The notes beneath the pieces were generated by a model that saw nothing but the letters and a program-made list of their open reading frames with translations, was not told where the DNA came from and made no database searches. DNA of 64,000 nt from Allium sativum (taxonomy: Eukaryota > Streptophyta > Magnoliopsida > Asparagales > Amaryllidaceae): NCBI GenBank assembly GCA_030737875.1, contig CM060919.1, forward strand, positions 803,999,160-804,063,159, read 5' to 3'. The translations under genes were made by a program, and so were the position numbers. Of this stretch, positions 35,884 to 49,261 are shown piece after piece. Each line of letters starts with the position of its first letter. Position 1 is the first letter of the stretch.

Positions 35884-36444
35884 AACACTATTTATTCGAC
35901 TCTGTTCACCCTGGATTGTGTACCAACCTCGCCTTGTTATTGTTTGACATTCACCGTATACATGGCAACCTTGCCTTTTTAGAGATAGAATGCAACTGTA
36001 TAGTTTATCATATATGTGTATACATACTTCGGTATGTGTATACATATATTAGATTATATGGTTGCTAAATGAGTTGCCACGATTTTCCCGAATGTGCTTC
36101 ACTGCTCACTTTTTATTGCCTGGACCGAAATTTGAATATCTATATGCCTTTGTGGTTGATATACACCACTTAAAATTCCTGTCACATGACCTATGCTGCT
36201 CCTTGAAAACCTGTTGTTGATTTTTCGAGGATTTCCACTACTGTGTATATTCAGTTTTCCTAAGGGCTTATTTGTTCATATATGTATTACATTTTTTTAA
36301 GTTTATACCTCTGGTTCACGTATGGGATGAGAGTATAGTTATAATACCATGAATCTGAAAAACACCTGACCGCTATACATATATATTTATGTAACCTGCA
36401 CACTTTAGTTTTAAATACCATGTTGTGATGTGTTTTATATATAT
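35884..36444 (+). repeat. LARD 5' LTR, second piece
   Basis: Continues the match to the 3' LTR from about 57644 to 58180 (TATTTATTCGACTCTGTTCACC onward in shorter words). It begins with the copia target copy and ends in a TATATATA run at the Helitron-like terminus. Confidence 0.9.
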
Positions 36445-38505
36445 ACGAGTGGAAACCCGTGCGATGCACGGGAGCATAGACTTTTGAGTGTTTTAGTTTG
36501 CATTCATCAATAAGCAGTGAGAACATATTGTATAATAGCTAGATATATAATCTAAGTGATATATGCATGTGTCCGGATTCCACTGTAGAAACTAAATTTT
36601 GCAGCAAGAAGTAAATAATGCATGTATAGCGAGTAGGTACACGTAGAGTAAACAGTGTGAAATTTTGTGTATGTATTGAGTTGATGAAATGATATATGTA
36701 TGAAATGATAAATTAAACAAACATATTATGTGATATTCTGCTTCGGTTGAACACAATGAGAGTAGAATAACTGAGTACATAATAGAAAAAAGTACTTGCA
36801 TAGAATTTTAAAGTTACCATAGCATAACACAATATATAGTAACTAACATCCATAATGATTGAAGCAAATAAACAATAAACAGAAAAAATTAGCATTTATA
36901 AGATAGATTAGAAAAACTATTAAGTAGTTTAAAATTCAGCGTAGTTAAAAATACTGAACGGGGACACCATAACATGTAGCTTGTTTTGTGCTATCAACAC
37001 CAAGCCATCAAGCTTTATATAAAGAATATCAAAGTTTCTAAATACCATGAAAAATTATATGTTGACAGAACAAATTCCTTAGTGTATCGAAATCATATTG
37101 TTTCGAATTCTCCAACATTTCGAACGTGGTGATGTTTTATGTTTCTTCACCAACAAAAGTTGCATTTGTCGACTGTTCATTCATTAGATTGTTCCATCTT
37201 AGTTGTTCCTTTATTCACTACGCCATTGGAATTTCAGTCTTCAGTTCTATAGTCTGCAATATGCAATCAAACTAACCAATCAACTTGTCATTGCAAGTCC
37301 AAGCATAAAGAACAGGCACCACTTTTTTTTCTCTGCATATGGAAAACGTTCAGAGTATAAAAATTATTTACAAAAGCCTAGCAGTCGATGAAATACTGTG
37401 AATCAAAAAAAAAGTCTAAAAGTACCATAATGGAATCATGACTATAATCAACTTTCAGATGTAGCCTCTATTAGTTATAGTTGCGTGGGTAGTCATTTGA
37501 AAACATATGGGATTCTTCAGGATTATTAACAATATAATCCAGTAAAGAAATACTGCAAATGAAACTTATACTAACAGCATAAGTTTTTGGATTTTTCAAC
37601 GTATCAACAAAGAATTATTAACAGCATAAATTTGCATGGTTAAATTCAAGTGCTTATATGAGGATCAGAGGAAGATGCACCAATGAAAATGCATATAAGG
37701 AAATTGAATTCATATTAGACCATAGTATATCATGTTATTTCTCATAATGAGTCAATGACCTGCCTGAGCATTACTTAATATGTTAATTGTTCATTGCATG
37801 GTGACATTAATGGTCATTTATTTTTCAAACAAGGTAAAATGCATATGTTGTTGATTAAATAAAGTAAGGGATATCCAATTGTGTATTCATCGTAATCTGG
37901 GTTTTTAATGGAATGAAGAAAAAAAGCCATTATTAACAAAATTGCATTGCAAAAAGTGGGTATAAATCGAAGAGTAATATAATCCAAGTATAACGCTGTA
38001 ATAAACAGAATACCAGGTGCAGCAGCGAGCCATTTATAATGGTTAATTCCACCATCATGCTTTCTATTTATGTCTCCGCTTGTTAGCTTGGGTAAAAAAG
38101 AAAAACAGATGTAAAAAAATATTAATAACTAAATTAGATCCAAGGAAATAATTTTTCGTTATTATGTTTAGACAAAATCAGTGTACAGACCGCAAGCCCG
38201 ATATTAGTGAGTCAATGACCTGCCTGAGCATTACTTAATATGTTAATTGTTCATTACATGGTGACATTAATGGTCATTTATTTTTCAAACATGGTAAAAT
38301 GCATATGTTGTTGATTAAATATGGTGGATCAAACACAAATATTTGATATTTACTGCACTTTATCAACATATTATGTAGTAATTCTAAGCCACATACGTAC
38401 ATATAGCCAGTATAAGAATACAGTAGCTAGTCAAAACGAAAAAAGATAACTGCAAAATTAGTGCATTCAAATAACATTCCAATATTTAAGTAAACTTATT
38501 ATCAA

Positions 38506-41500
38506 ATTGAGTATAGACTTATCTTCCGCTATAGTTATGGGGCAAAAGAGGCTTAAATACCATGATTCAGTTTAGAACAATTCAGTTATTAATTAAGGTA
38601 TGTGATTCATATCTAAGTACAGTAGGCTAAAAAAAAGCCTACACAAAAATTTCTTCAAATGTCTATATTTATCTATTTTTATTTTATTTGTTTTAGGAAA
38701 ACACATGATCACTGTACATATATTTGAAATTTATTCAACTTTTACCAAAATGTAGGTTGTTATTATTTGCCTCACATAGACATGGTCATAGTAGGAGTAT
38801 GCTAACAATTCATAGTGCTGCAATTGCAGAATCATTGCATTCATACCATAATGTCGTATACTTAAGTAAAATTGCAAGCAAAATAAATTTGTAGGTCAAT
38901 GTTTCCCCATGGATTTTGGTACCAAAGAAGGGTTTTTAATTGCTAATTTTAGATTTTAAAATAATTAGGTTAGTGGGTTGAGTGATTAATATCTATCACA
39001 ATAGGGTAGAAGAAGCCTACAAAAGAAGTGTGCCTAATTTTATTTTTTCTGAGGGAAAACTCATCTCCTTCATACACTTCAAATTTATTGAAGTTTTAAT
39101 CAATTTATTATGGATGTTTCATGTCATTGCAAATGTTAGGAGTCCGAAATGGTATGTTTTAAGTTAAAAATAATTTAGTTATAAAGGAAACATCGATTGA
39201 ATTTGGAGCTTTTTTTCTTCTCTCCTACTCATATCCATTGAACACAGATGACATAACTGCTTGAAATTTTGCTAAAATGTATTGTTATTTACACTCCAAT
39301 CATCTTTTGTAGAGATTCCTTTTAAGGGCATTAAATCTAAAATACTTTGTGATTATCCCAAACAATTTAACTTCCAAATATCGGACAATCATACATTTAT
39401 TGCACTTCTATCAACTTGCAAGTAGCCATTATTGGCCGTATACATATATCTAGCCACTGCAGGAATGCATTGCCTACTCAAAAAAAGAAGGTATAATTGC
39501 AAAATCAATGCATTCATACCATATTAGCCCTATCTTTAAGTACATTTATTATCAAATTTATTACAGACCTCATGCTTCTCTAAAGTTATGATGCCAAAGA
39601 GTGATACACACTACGATTCAGTTTAGAACATTTTGGTTATAAAAAATACATGATTTATCTCTAAGAATATTAGGAAAAAAGTCGTTTGATGTACTGCAGA
39701 TCATGTGTCAGTTGAAAGGTAATCCCATAATAGGAATGAATATTCAAATATCAAAGCATGTAAGAAATTTAATTAAAATTTTATGCACCAACATTAAGTA
39801 TAAAAAAAAAATTGCAACTGCCGCATTCTTGATATTCAGGTGCTACAAATTTGAGGACATAGAAAATATAAATAATTTATACATGGAAAATATAAAACTG
39901 CAAATATCGGACAATCATACACTTATTGCAGTGTTGTCAATAGCGAATAGCGCAAGGCCTGCGCTATGCGCTATTTTGCGCTATGCGCTATAGCGCGCGC
40001 TATAATGTTTTTTTTTTTTTTTTTTGCTTACAGAATAGAAGATCTTAAAAAAAAAACACAGGAAAAAGGCGCAAAAGGAAAAAACTGTATGTTTAAAATC
40101 TCCAAAAAGGAAAAAAAAAACGAAAATGCATGTTCAAAAAAGAAAAAACAAAATAGCGCGCTATTCATGGCTGCGCTATGATAAAATAGCGCACTATAGC
40201 GCGCTATTTTTGCGCTACACGAGACCCCTGCGCTATAAGAACCAAAATAGCGCAACCTGTGCACTATGCGCTATAGCGCTCGCTATGACAACTATGACTT
40301 ATTGAACTTCTATCAACTTGTAAGTAACCATTATTGGCTGTATACATATATATAGCCACTACAGGAATGCATTGCCTACTCAAAAAAAGAAGGTCTAATT
40401 GTAAAATCAATGCATTCATACCATATTAGCCCAATTTTTAAGTACATTTATTACCAAATTGAATGCAGATCTCATGTTTCTCTACAGTTATGATGCCAAA
40501 GGTAATCCCATAATAGGATTGAATATGCAAATATTAAATTTGATAAAAAAATGTAATTAAGATCTAACGCACCAACATTAAGTAAAAAAATGGAACTGCC
40601 GCATTCTTGATATTCAAGTGCTACAAATTTAAGGACATAGAAAATATAAATAATTTATAGTTGGAAAATATCAAACTGCAAAAAACGACTACAAATTTTA
40701 CTTTATCCATGGAAAAAAATGAAGATGAGAATTAAAGTAAAAAAAAAATGTTAAAATTGTACTTCAATCCCACTTTGTAAGATATGGTAACTGTTATATG
40801 TTAAATAGATGAACATACAGTAGCATAGATGTTGGCAGCGCGAAAAAACATATAAACATAACAAATAAGCGTGCCACATCTCATTTAGATGAGCAAACTT
40901 TTGCATAGATAATGGCAGGGAAACAAACATATAAATCAAATAAGAGTCTACGACCCAAAATGATATCCTTATTATAATATAGAACAGTATAATTATCCGA
41001 AAGCAGAAGTTTAAAAGTAGATCATAATCGGAAAAGATCAAAACGGAAGTAAGAAGATCGAAGATCTACTTACGTGTGACGTCGAGAATCAGAGTTACGG
41101 TGCCCTATCTTCCCACTTGACCAAGTAATTTCCAAATCTGGTGCATCCGAATTAGGGGTTTTGCATAAATTATCGATAATATAGAATAGTATAATTATCC
41201 AAAAGCAAAAGTTTAAAACTAGATTATAATTAGAAAAGATCAAAATGCAAGTAAGAGGATCGAAGATCTACTTACGTATGACGTCGAGAATTAGAGATAC
41301 AGCGCCCTGTCTTCCCAGTTGACCAAGTAATTTCCAGATCTGGTGCATCCGAATTAGGAGTTTTTCATAATTTCTAGGGATGTGATTTATTAGTAATCAG
41401 GGGAAGTGGATTGATAAACTGACGATTTATTCTTCGGGAGAAGTGAGATGATAGGAATAAAGGAGCATGAAAGAAGATTGTGCGAACGTGGGGAGAAGTG

Positions 41501-41602
41501 GAGAACGTGTGCGTAATTTGGAGCCGGTCGATATAAACGCTGAGAATAAATCCGAGCCCCTCTTTGTCTTTCTATAACCGACCAAGGCTTTTTGTTATAT
41601 AG
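38506..41602 (-). repeat. Head-to-tail duplication, copy A
   Basis: ATTGAGTATAGACTT starts at 38506 and at 41603; the two blocks are 3,097 and 3,076 bases and differ at roughly one base in a hundred or fewer. Both end in CAAGGCTTTTTGTTATAT. Confidence 0.95.
39931..40297. mobile_element. Small TIR element (MITE) rich in GCGCTAT words, copy A
   Basis: Flanks are CTTATTGCA (39922-39930) and CTTATTGAA (40298-40306), a 9-bp target copy with one mismatch, which points to the Mutator-like group. Ends share TTGTCA(A)TAGCG in inverted orientation. Both ends hold overlapping GCGCTAT and ATAGCGC palindromes; the middle has a long T run. No gene. Confidence 0.72.
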
Positions 41603-43073
41603 ATTGAGTATAGACTTATCTTCCGCTATAGTTATGGGGTAAAAGAGGCTTAAATACCATGATTCAGTTTAGAACAATTCAGTTATTAATTAAGATATGT
41701 GATTCATATCTAAGTACAGTAGGCTAAAAAAAGCCTACACAAAAATTTCTTCAAATGTCTATATTTATCTATTTTTATTTTATTTGTTTTAGGAAAACAC
41801 ATGATCACTGTACATATATTTGAAATTTATTCAACTTTTACCAAAATGTAGGTTGTTATTATTTGCCTCACATAGACATGGTCATAGTAGGAGTATGCTA
41901 ACAATTCATGGTGCTGCAATTGCAGAATCATTGCATTCATACCATAATGTCGTATACTTAAGTAAAATTGCAAGCAAAATAAATTTGTAGGTCAATGTTT
42001 CCCCATGGATTTTGGTACCAAAGAAGGGTTTTTAATTGCTAATTTTAGATTTTAAAATAATTAGGTTAGTGGGTTGAGTGATTAATATCTATCACAATAG
42101 GGTAGAAGAAGCCTACAAAAGAAGTGTGCCTAATTTTATTTTTTCTGAGGGAAAACTCATCTCCTTCATATACTTCAAATTTATTGAAGTTTTAATCAAT
42201 TTATTATGGATGTTTCATGTCATTGCAAATGTTAGGAGTCCGAAATGGTATGTTTTAAGTTAAAAATAATTTAGTTATAAAGGAAACATCGATTGAATTT
42301 GGAGCTTTTTTTCTTCTCTCCTACTCATATCCATTGAACACAGATGACATAACTGCTTGTAATTTTGCTAAAATGTATTGTTATTTACACTCCAATCATC
42401 TTTTGTAGAGATTCCTTTTAAGGGCATTAAATCTAAAATACTTTGTGATTATCCCAAACAATTTAACTTCCAAATATCGGACAATCATACATTTATTGCA
42501 CTTCTATCAACTTGCAAGTAGCCATTATTGGTCGTATACATATATCTAGCCACTGCAGGAATGCATTGCCTATTCAAAAAAAGAAGGTATAATTGCAAAA
42601 TCAATGCATTCATACCATATTAGCCCTATCTTTAAGTACATTTATTATCAAATTTATTACAGACCTCATGCTTCTCTAAAGTTATGATGCCAAAGAGTGA
42701 TACACACTACGATTCAGTTTAGAACATTTTGGTTATAAAAAATACATGATTTATCTCTAAGAATATTAGGAAAAAAGTCGTTTGATGTACTGCAGATCAT
42801 GTGTCAGTTGAAAGGTAATCCCATAATAGGAATGAATATTCAAATATCAAAGCATGTAAGAAATTTAATTAAAATTTTATGCACCAACATTAAGTATAAA
42901 AAAAAATTGCAACTGCCGCATTCTTGATATTCAGGTGCTACAAATTTGAGGACATAGAAAATATAAATAATTTATACATGGAAAATATAAAACTGCAAAT
43001 ATCGGACAATCATACACTTATTGCAGTGTTGTCAATAGCGAATAGTGCAAGGCCTGCGCTATGCGCTATAATG

Positions 43074-43105
<32 letters not shown>

Positions 43106-44678
43106 TACAGAATAGAAGATCTTAAAAAAAAAACACACAGGAAAAAGGCGCAAAAGGAAAAAACTGTATGTTTAAAATCTCCAAAAAGGAAAAAAAACGA
43201 AAATGCATGTTCAAAAAAGAAAAAGCAAAATAGCGCGCTATTCATGGCTGCGCTATGATAAAATAGCGCGCTATTTTTGCGCTACACGGGACCCCTGCGC
43301 TATAAGAACCAAAATAGCGCAACCTGTGCACTATGCGCTATAGCGCGCTATAGCGTTCGCTATGACAACTATGACTTATTGAACTTCTATCAACTTGTAA
43401 GTAACCATTATTGGCTGTATACATATATATAGCCACTACAGGAATGCATTGCCTACTCAAAAAAAGAAGGTCTAATTGTAAAATCAATGCATTCATACCA
43501 TATTAGCCCAATTTTTAAGTACATTTATTACCAAATTGAATGCAGATCTCATGTTTCTCTACAGTTATGATGCCAAAGGTAATCCCATAATAGGATTGAA
43601 TATGCAAATATTAAATTTGATAAAAAAATGTAATTAAGATCTAACGCACCAACATTAAGTAAAAAAATGGAACTGCCGCATTCTTGATATTCAAGTGCTA
43701 CAAATTTAAGGACATAGAAAATATAAATAATTTATAGTTGGAAAATATCAAACTGCAAAAAACGACTACAAATTTTACTTTATCCATGGAAAAAAATGAA
43801 GATGAGAATTAAAGTAAAAAAAAAAATGTTAAAATTGTACTTCAATCCCACTTTGTAAGATATGGTAACTGTTATATGTTAAATAGATGAACATACAGTA
43901 GCATAGATGTTGGCAGCGCGAAAAAACATATAAACATAACAAATAAGCGTGCCACATCTCATTTAGATGAGCAAACTTTTGCATAGATAATGACAGGGAA
44001 ACAAACATATAAATCAAATAAGAGTCTACGACCCAAAATGATATCCTTATTATAATATAGAACAGTATAATTATCCGAAAGCAGAAGTTTAAAAGTAGAT
44101 CATAATCGGAAAAGATCAAAACGGAAGTAAGAAGATCGAAGATCTACTTACGTGTGACGTCGAGAATCAGAGTTACAGTGCCCTATCTTCCCACTTGACC
44201 AAGTAATTTCCAAATCTGGTGCATCCGAATTAGGGGTTTTGCATAAATTTTCGATAATATAGAATAGTATAATTATCCAAAAGCAGAAGTTTAAAACTGG
44301 ATTATAATTAGAAAAGATCAAAATGCAAGTAAGAGGATCGAAGATCTACTTACGTATGACGTCGAGAATTAGAGATACAGCGCCCTGTCTTCCCAGTTGA
44401 CCAAGTAATTTCCAGATCTGGTGCATCCGAATTAGGAGTTTTTCATAATTTCTAGGGATGTGATTTAGTAGTAATCAAGGGAAGTGGATTGATAAACTGA
44501 CGATTTATTCTTCGGGAGAAGTGAGATGATAGGAATAAAGGAGCAGGAAAGAAGATTGTGCGAACGTGGGGAGAAGTGGAGAACGTGTGCGTAATTTGGA
44601 GCCGGTCGATATAAACGCTGAGAATAAATCTGAGCCCCTCTTTGTCTTTCTATAACCGACCAAGGCTTTTTGTTATAT
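41603..44678 (-). repeat. Head-to-tail duplication, copy B
   Basis: Partner of 38506-41602. It ends at the joint with the second Helitron-like element. Confidence 0.95.
43026..43374. mobile_element. Small TIR element rich in GCGCTAT words, copy B
   Basis: Same element as at 39931-40297 with the same flanks, so it was present before the duplication. It lacks part of the left GCGCTAT array and has a longer T run and a different right array. Confidence 0.72.
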
Positions 44679-45214
44679 ACGAGTGGAAACCCGTGCGTTG
44701 CACGGATGCATAAGAAGTTGGGTGTCATAATTTGTTGAGATGATACAATTGTGTGTGTCGTGGATTGTAATAATCATATACTTAGAGTGAAAGTAATCAT
44801 ATACGGGATGTTGTAGTTTGCACGGGAGCATAGAGTACAGGGTGTTGTAGTTTGTACGCGCGTGGTTGTCGCACGCGCTTCGTGCGTGATCGATGCAAGT
44901 CGTTTGCGCGTCGATTGATGTTCATCAAATGTTATTTATATGTGGAGTAATTGTATATTTAATTTTTTATTTGTCGTAGGTTATTTAATGTAAATTGGAA
45001 GTGGATGAATGTAAAATGTTGGAATTATTTCAGCTGAGTAGTAAAAGATGCGCGAAGTTGGCAACAGAATAATAAATGAAAGGGAAAAAGTGTCATAATT
45101 AAAAACAAAATGCAGAAACAAACTGCATAATACAAACTTATGCATACAAAGAAAAGACAGGTATTTTTATACAGTGGAAAGAAGAAAATGAGGTTATAAT
45201 GGAGAAGCAGGTTG

Positions 45215-45275
45215 ATTAATTCATTGAACGCCTTGCCAGATACTCTGTCTCGATCCTATCACAGTCTGCAAACTG
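45215..45275 (-). other. Exon-like piece after a splice-acceptor-like CTGCAG, copy 1
   Basis: On the minus strand, ACTGCAG is followed by TTTGCAGACTGTGATAGG. A short open stretch (reading FADCDRIETEYLARRSMN) ends at a stop. A second copy is at about 48877-48920. I do not recognise the family. Confidence 0.35.
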
Positions 45276-45789
45276 CAGTGAAGCTCAAAAATGGTTAGAA
45301 AAGCAGTTTGTATGAAGTCGTAGTGTTAAGGTACCAAACTTAATAAGTAATTGCGAAAACACTTGTAATAGTGAAGAAAATAAGCTCATTCATATCCTAT
45401 CTCTTTGAATTTTAAGCTATAACCCATCTTAAACCTGAATCGAGAGTAATAAGTGAACCCATGAGATTAAAAAAGTATACATCTAAAGGTTATGATTCAC
45501 TTACCTTAGCTATGTTGTTGCCAATCTTAAATCAATCTAACAGCTGACCAGTTTCGTCATCAATCTTGAATCATCCTAGCAATTAATGTAAAGTTTGATG
45601 ATGGCCGGGAAATGCAAAAAAAGTCAGTAAATTGCAATTTTGAAATTTCCACTTAATCAAACAATACCAATATTCAGTTATTAAATGTGATGAGATTAAT
45701 ATTACCAACATCTCAATAGCATTTATTTAACTATATCAAAAATTGCTTGAAACTTTATGTAAGTAATAATACCGTAAAAAACCTATTAA

Positions 45790-46000
45790 ACCAATCTCTA
45801 AATTGAATTTTTCAAGCGTAAGCTACCTCTGTTTAAACGAACGAATTCTAAATCTGCAGGCGCCAAGCAGATAAAAGATTGCGGTACAAAGAAAGAATTT
45901 AGATCCGCGCAAAACCCTTCGTCATTTTCTTCTTTTTCTATATCCGTTCGTTCTTCTTTCCCGGTCGCTCTAGCAGATCCCTGGCTTTTCAGCTAACTGT
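45790..46000 (-). other. Open stretch of about 60 codons without an ATG
   Basis: Unlike its AT-rich surroundings, this piece has mixed composition and an open frame on the minus strand (starting after a TAG, with KEERTDIEKEEN near the front and FVPQSFICLAPADLEFVRL later). It could be a captured exon. No family is recognised. Confidence 0.25.
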
Positions 46001-46288
46001 CTTATTTCTTCTAAATAAAAAGCTTTAAGATGGTAATGTATTCATTTTGGAGAGAAAGAATAAGATGGCGTGATAAAAGAGAGAGAATATGGCAATCGTG
46101 TGGGAAGATGAGAACCGAACTATGATAAATAAGAGTGGATAGAAATCTATCCTGGGGGACTTGTTAACGTGGCTAAAAAGGTTAAAACCGTTAAGCAGTA
46201 ATAACCCGTTTAATTGTTTGCTTATTTGGTTGATTGACAGTCGCTTGATGTCTTTACTTTTTTTATATCTGAACCGCTCTTTGCTGGT

Positions 46289-47803
46289 ATGATAATATCT
46301 CACGTCTGCAAGTATAATAAATAATAATTTATTTAGGTAGGACACTGTTAAAATGGCAATAGATTTTTATATTTACACAGTATAATATAATGTTAATATA
46401 TTAATAATAGGATATTTATATTAGTAAAAAATGCTGTTGGATATATTTCTTTTTTTAACACATGTCATTTATCGTAAACTATATATATATAAATGAAGTT
46501 GATTACAATAGTTGATAAACTAATTGTACTTGCCATTTATCGCAAACTATATTAAAAAAGTTGTTCAACTTGTGATTCATCTGATTTAGGCATCATTTTC
46601 ATTAATGTCAATTTAATATATATGATTGCATAATTCAAGTGCTTAAATTAAGAACAGCAGCATAAATACATTAGCATCGATTTTCCATTTTTACAACTAT
46701 AAATTAATCAAACCTAAGTGGAAATATATTTATGGAAATAAATGAACAGGAAACACGAATGGTAATATGCAATTACAGTAGCGACACAATACCAAAGTAT
46801 TTAAAGTAAACCAAAAATGCACATTCAGTAAAGGTGATTGTTGAAGGAAACTGACAAAATAATTAGGTAGTTATAATAGTAGATGAAAAAGATGTCGGCG
46901 TAAATAAATACCATTTATATTACAAAGTCACGTTCATTCCAAGGAAGAATGCAAAATGTTACAGGTATAAAAAAGGAAAAATAAAAATATAAAAGAAACC
47001 GAATTTACTTTCCATGGTGAAAACATTCAAATAAGGAATTGTTTGAATGATAATATCTCACGTCTGCAAGTATAATAAATAATAATTTATTTAGGTAGGA
47101 CACTGTTAAAATGGCAATAGATTTTTATATTTACACAGTATAATATAATGTTAATATATTAATAATAGGATATTTATATTAGTAAAAAATGCTGTTGGAT
47201 ATATTTCTTTTTTTAACACATGTCATTTATCGTAAACTATATATATAAAAATGAAGTTGATTACAATAGTTGATAAACTAATTGTACTTGCCATTTATCG
47301 CAAACTATATTAAAAAAGTTGTTCAACTTGTGATTCATCTGATTTAGGCATCATTTTCATTAATGTCAATTTAATATATATGATTGCATAATTCAAGTGC
47401 TTAAATTAAGAACAGCAGCATAAATACATTAGCATCGATTTTCCATTTTTACAACTATAAATTAATCAAACCTAAGTGGAAATATATTTATGGAAATAAA
47501 TGAACAGGAAACACGAATGGTAATATGCAATTACAGTAGCGACACAATACCAAAGTATTTAAAGTAAACCAAAAATGCACATTCAGTAAAGGTGATTGTT
47601 GAAGGAAACTGACAAAATAATTAGGTAGTTATAATAGTAGATGAAAAAGATGTCGGCGTAAATAAATACCATTTATATTACAAAGTCACGTTCATTCCAA
47701 GGAAGAATGCAAAATGTTACAGGTATAAAAAAGGAAAAATAAAAATATAAAAGAAACCGAATTTACTTTCCATGGTGAAAACATTCAAATAAGGAATTGT
47801 TTT
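46289..47803. repeat. 758-bp tandem duplication
   Basis: ATGATAATATCTCACG begins at 46289 and 47047, and the two copies are almost identical (one clear change is an AT-run difference near 46484 against 47242). Confidence 0.95.
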
Positions 47804-47846
47804 TCATCCAATTCAATTCTTAATTTTGTGCCAAAATTATACCAAA

Positions 47847-48480
47847 GAAATAAGACGAAAATATAGTTATGTGTAGGATTAGTCGTTGCAGGCCTCATTT
47901 ATTAACCATTAACTATGAGTTTATAATTACACGTGGCCAAGCAAGAAAAATGCCAAAATATAAAAGAAACCGAATTTACTTTCCATGGTGAAAACATTCA
48001 AATGAGGAATTGTTTTTCATCCAATTCAATTTTTAATTTTGTGCCAATAGGTTTATGAAATTATACCAAAGAAATAAGACGAAAATATAGTTATGTGTAG
48101 GATTAGTCGTTGCAGGCCTCATTTATTAACCATTAACTATGAGTTTATAATTACACGTGGCCAAGCAAGAAACATGCCAAAACAATTGATCCTAATTTCC
48201 ACTGAACAATATTTTACATTATCATATCCACCTGTGTATGTAAACTACTTGATCACAGTTTATAAAATTATATCAAAGAAATAAGACGAAAATATAGTTA
48301 TGTGTAGGATTAGTTGTTGCAGGCCTCATTTATTAACCATTAACTATGAGTTTATAATTACACGTGGCCAAGCAAGAAACATGCCAAAACAATTGATCCT
48401 AATTTCCACTGAACAATATTTTACATTATCATATCCACCTGCCTATGTAAAATACTTTTTTCATTTCTGTTTCAGATGCA
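47847..48480. repeat. Triplicated block of about 210-220 bases
   Basis: GAAATAAGACGAAAATATAG begins at 47847, 48071 and 48278. Each copy continues with GTTGCAGGCCTCATTTATTA and an ACACGTGGCCAAGCAAG block. Short open frames inside it are repeated for that reason only. Confidence 0.93.
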
Positions 48481-48970
48481 TATGCTAGGAGAAGCTATAT
48501 TTATAACAAATTGGTTTAATTAAAAACTTAAATAAGTTTGGCAAAATGTTGCAGGGAGGTGAAATAGTTTCACACTACTTTTTATGAGTTGGTGTTGATA
48601 TTTTACATGAGGGATAAAAGTGTGCATAGGAAGTTAGAAACATAAAGTAAAACTGAGTCGACAACATGAGCAGGTGCACAAAAAAAACAAAAAAAACGTG
48701 TAGCAGAACACAAAATTATGCAATATACTGCTTATGTATAAGAGTTACATAAGGGAAATGGGTACACAGAGAAATACATCTAGGTGTTTATACCGGAAAT
48801 GCAAATGAGAAACAAACGTAATTTATTAGTGCAGAATACATTCTCAGTTTCATAAATTTAAAAAAAAGAAATTTGACGCCAGATGCTCTGCCTGGATCCT
48901 GTCACAGTCCGCAAACTGCAGTTTAAAAGAAATTGGTTAGTAAAGGAATACGTATGATACATATAGTTGT

Positions 48971-49261
48971 ATGAATGGTGGAAAAAAAATTGTATCAAAC
49001 CACTGCATTCCAATGAGCTTCGTCTTCGTTATCCGTATGTTGTGGAGTAGTAGGCGGAAGATCGTGAGCTTCATTTTCGTTCTGAAAATCGTTGGGTTGA
49101 ACTTGAGGAGCAGTAGGAGATGGGACATTAGTCACAGTTGTGGTGGTTTCATAGCTGGTTGAATTATGGGGTTTAGTTAGACGTATGCTTTTACGTTTAT
49201 GTTTTCTTGCTGAAATGGGTAATTGAGACTGTTTGGTTGGCAGAAAAAGCTTGGACTGCAT
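48971..49261 (-). other. Unrecognised 88-codon frame, possible captured gene piece
   Basis: ATG at 49261. The first third is basic (ARKHKRKSIRL); the rest is rich in Thr, Pro, Asn, Asp and Glu and looks disordered. It sits between AT-rich repeats inside the Helitron-like element and stands out by composition. It may be the end of a captured gene. No family is recognised and no expression signal is visible. Confidence 0.3.

Larger units (their letters stand above)
36445..44678 (-). mobile_element. Helitron-like element 1 with an internal head-to-tail duplication
   Basis: The 3' end, on the minus strand, has CCCGTGC-ATC-GCACGGG (plus 36456-36472) followed by TTTCCACTCGT, ending at 36445 next to a TA run. 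A subterminal hairpin about ten bases from the end is the Helitron hallmark; CTCGT departs from the usual CTRRT. The 5' end is marked by TATATAACAAAAAGCC on the minus strand at 44678 and, as TCTATATAACAAAAAGCC, at 41602. There are no inverted repeats or target copies. No Rep/helicase gene is present, so it is non-autonomous. Confidence 0.66.
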
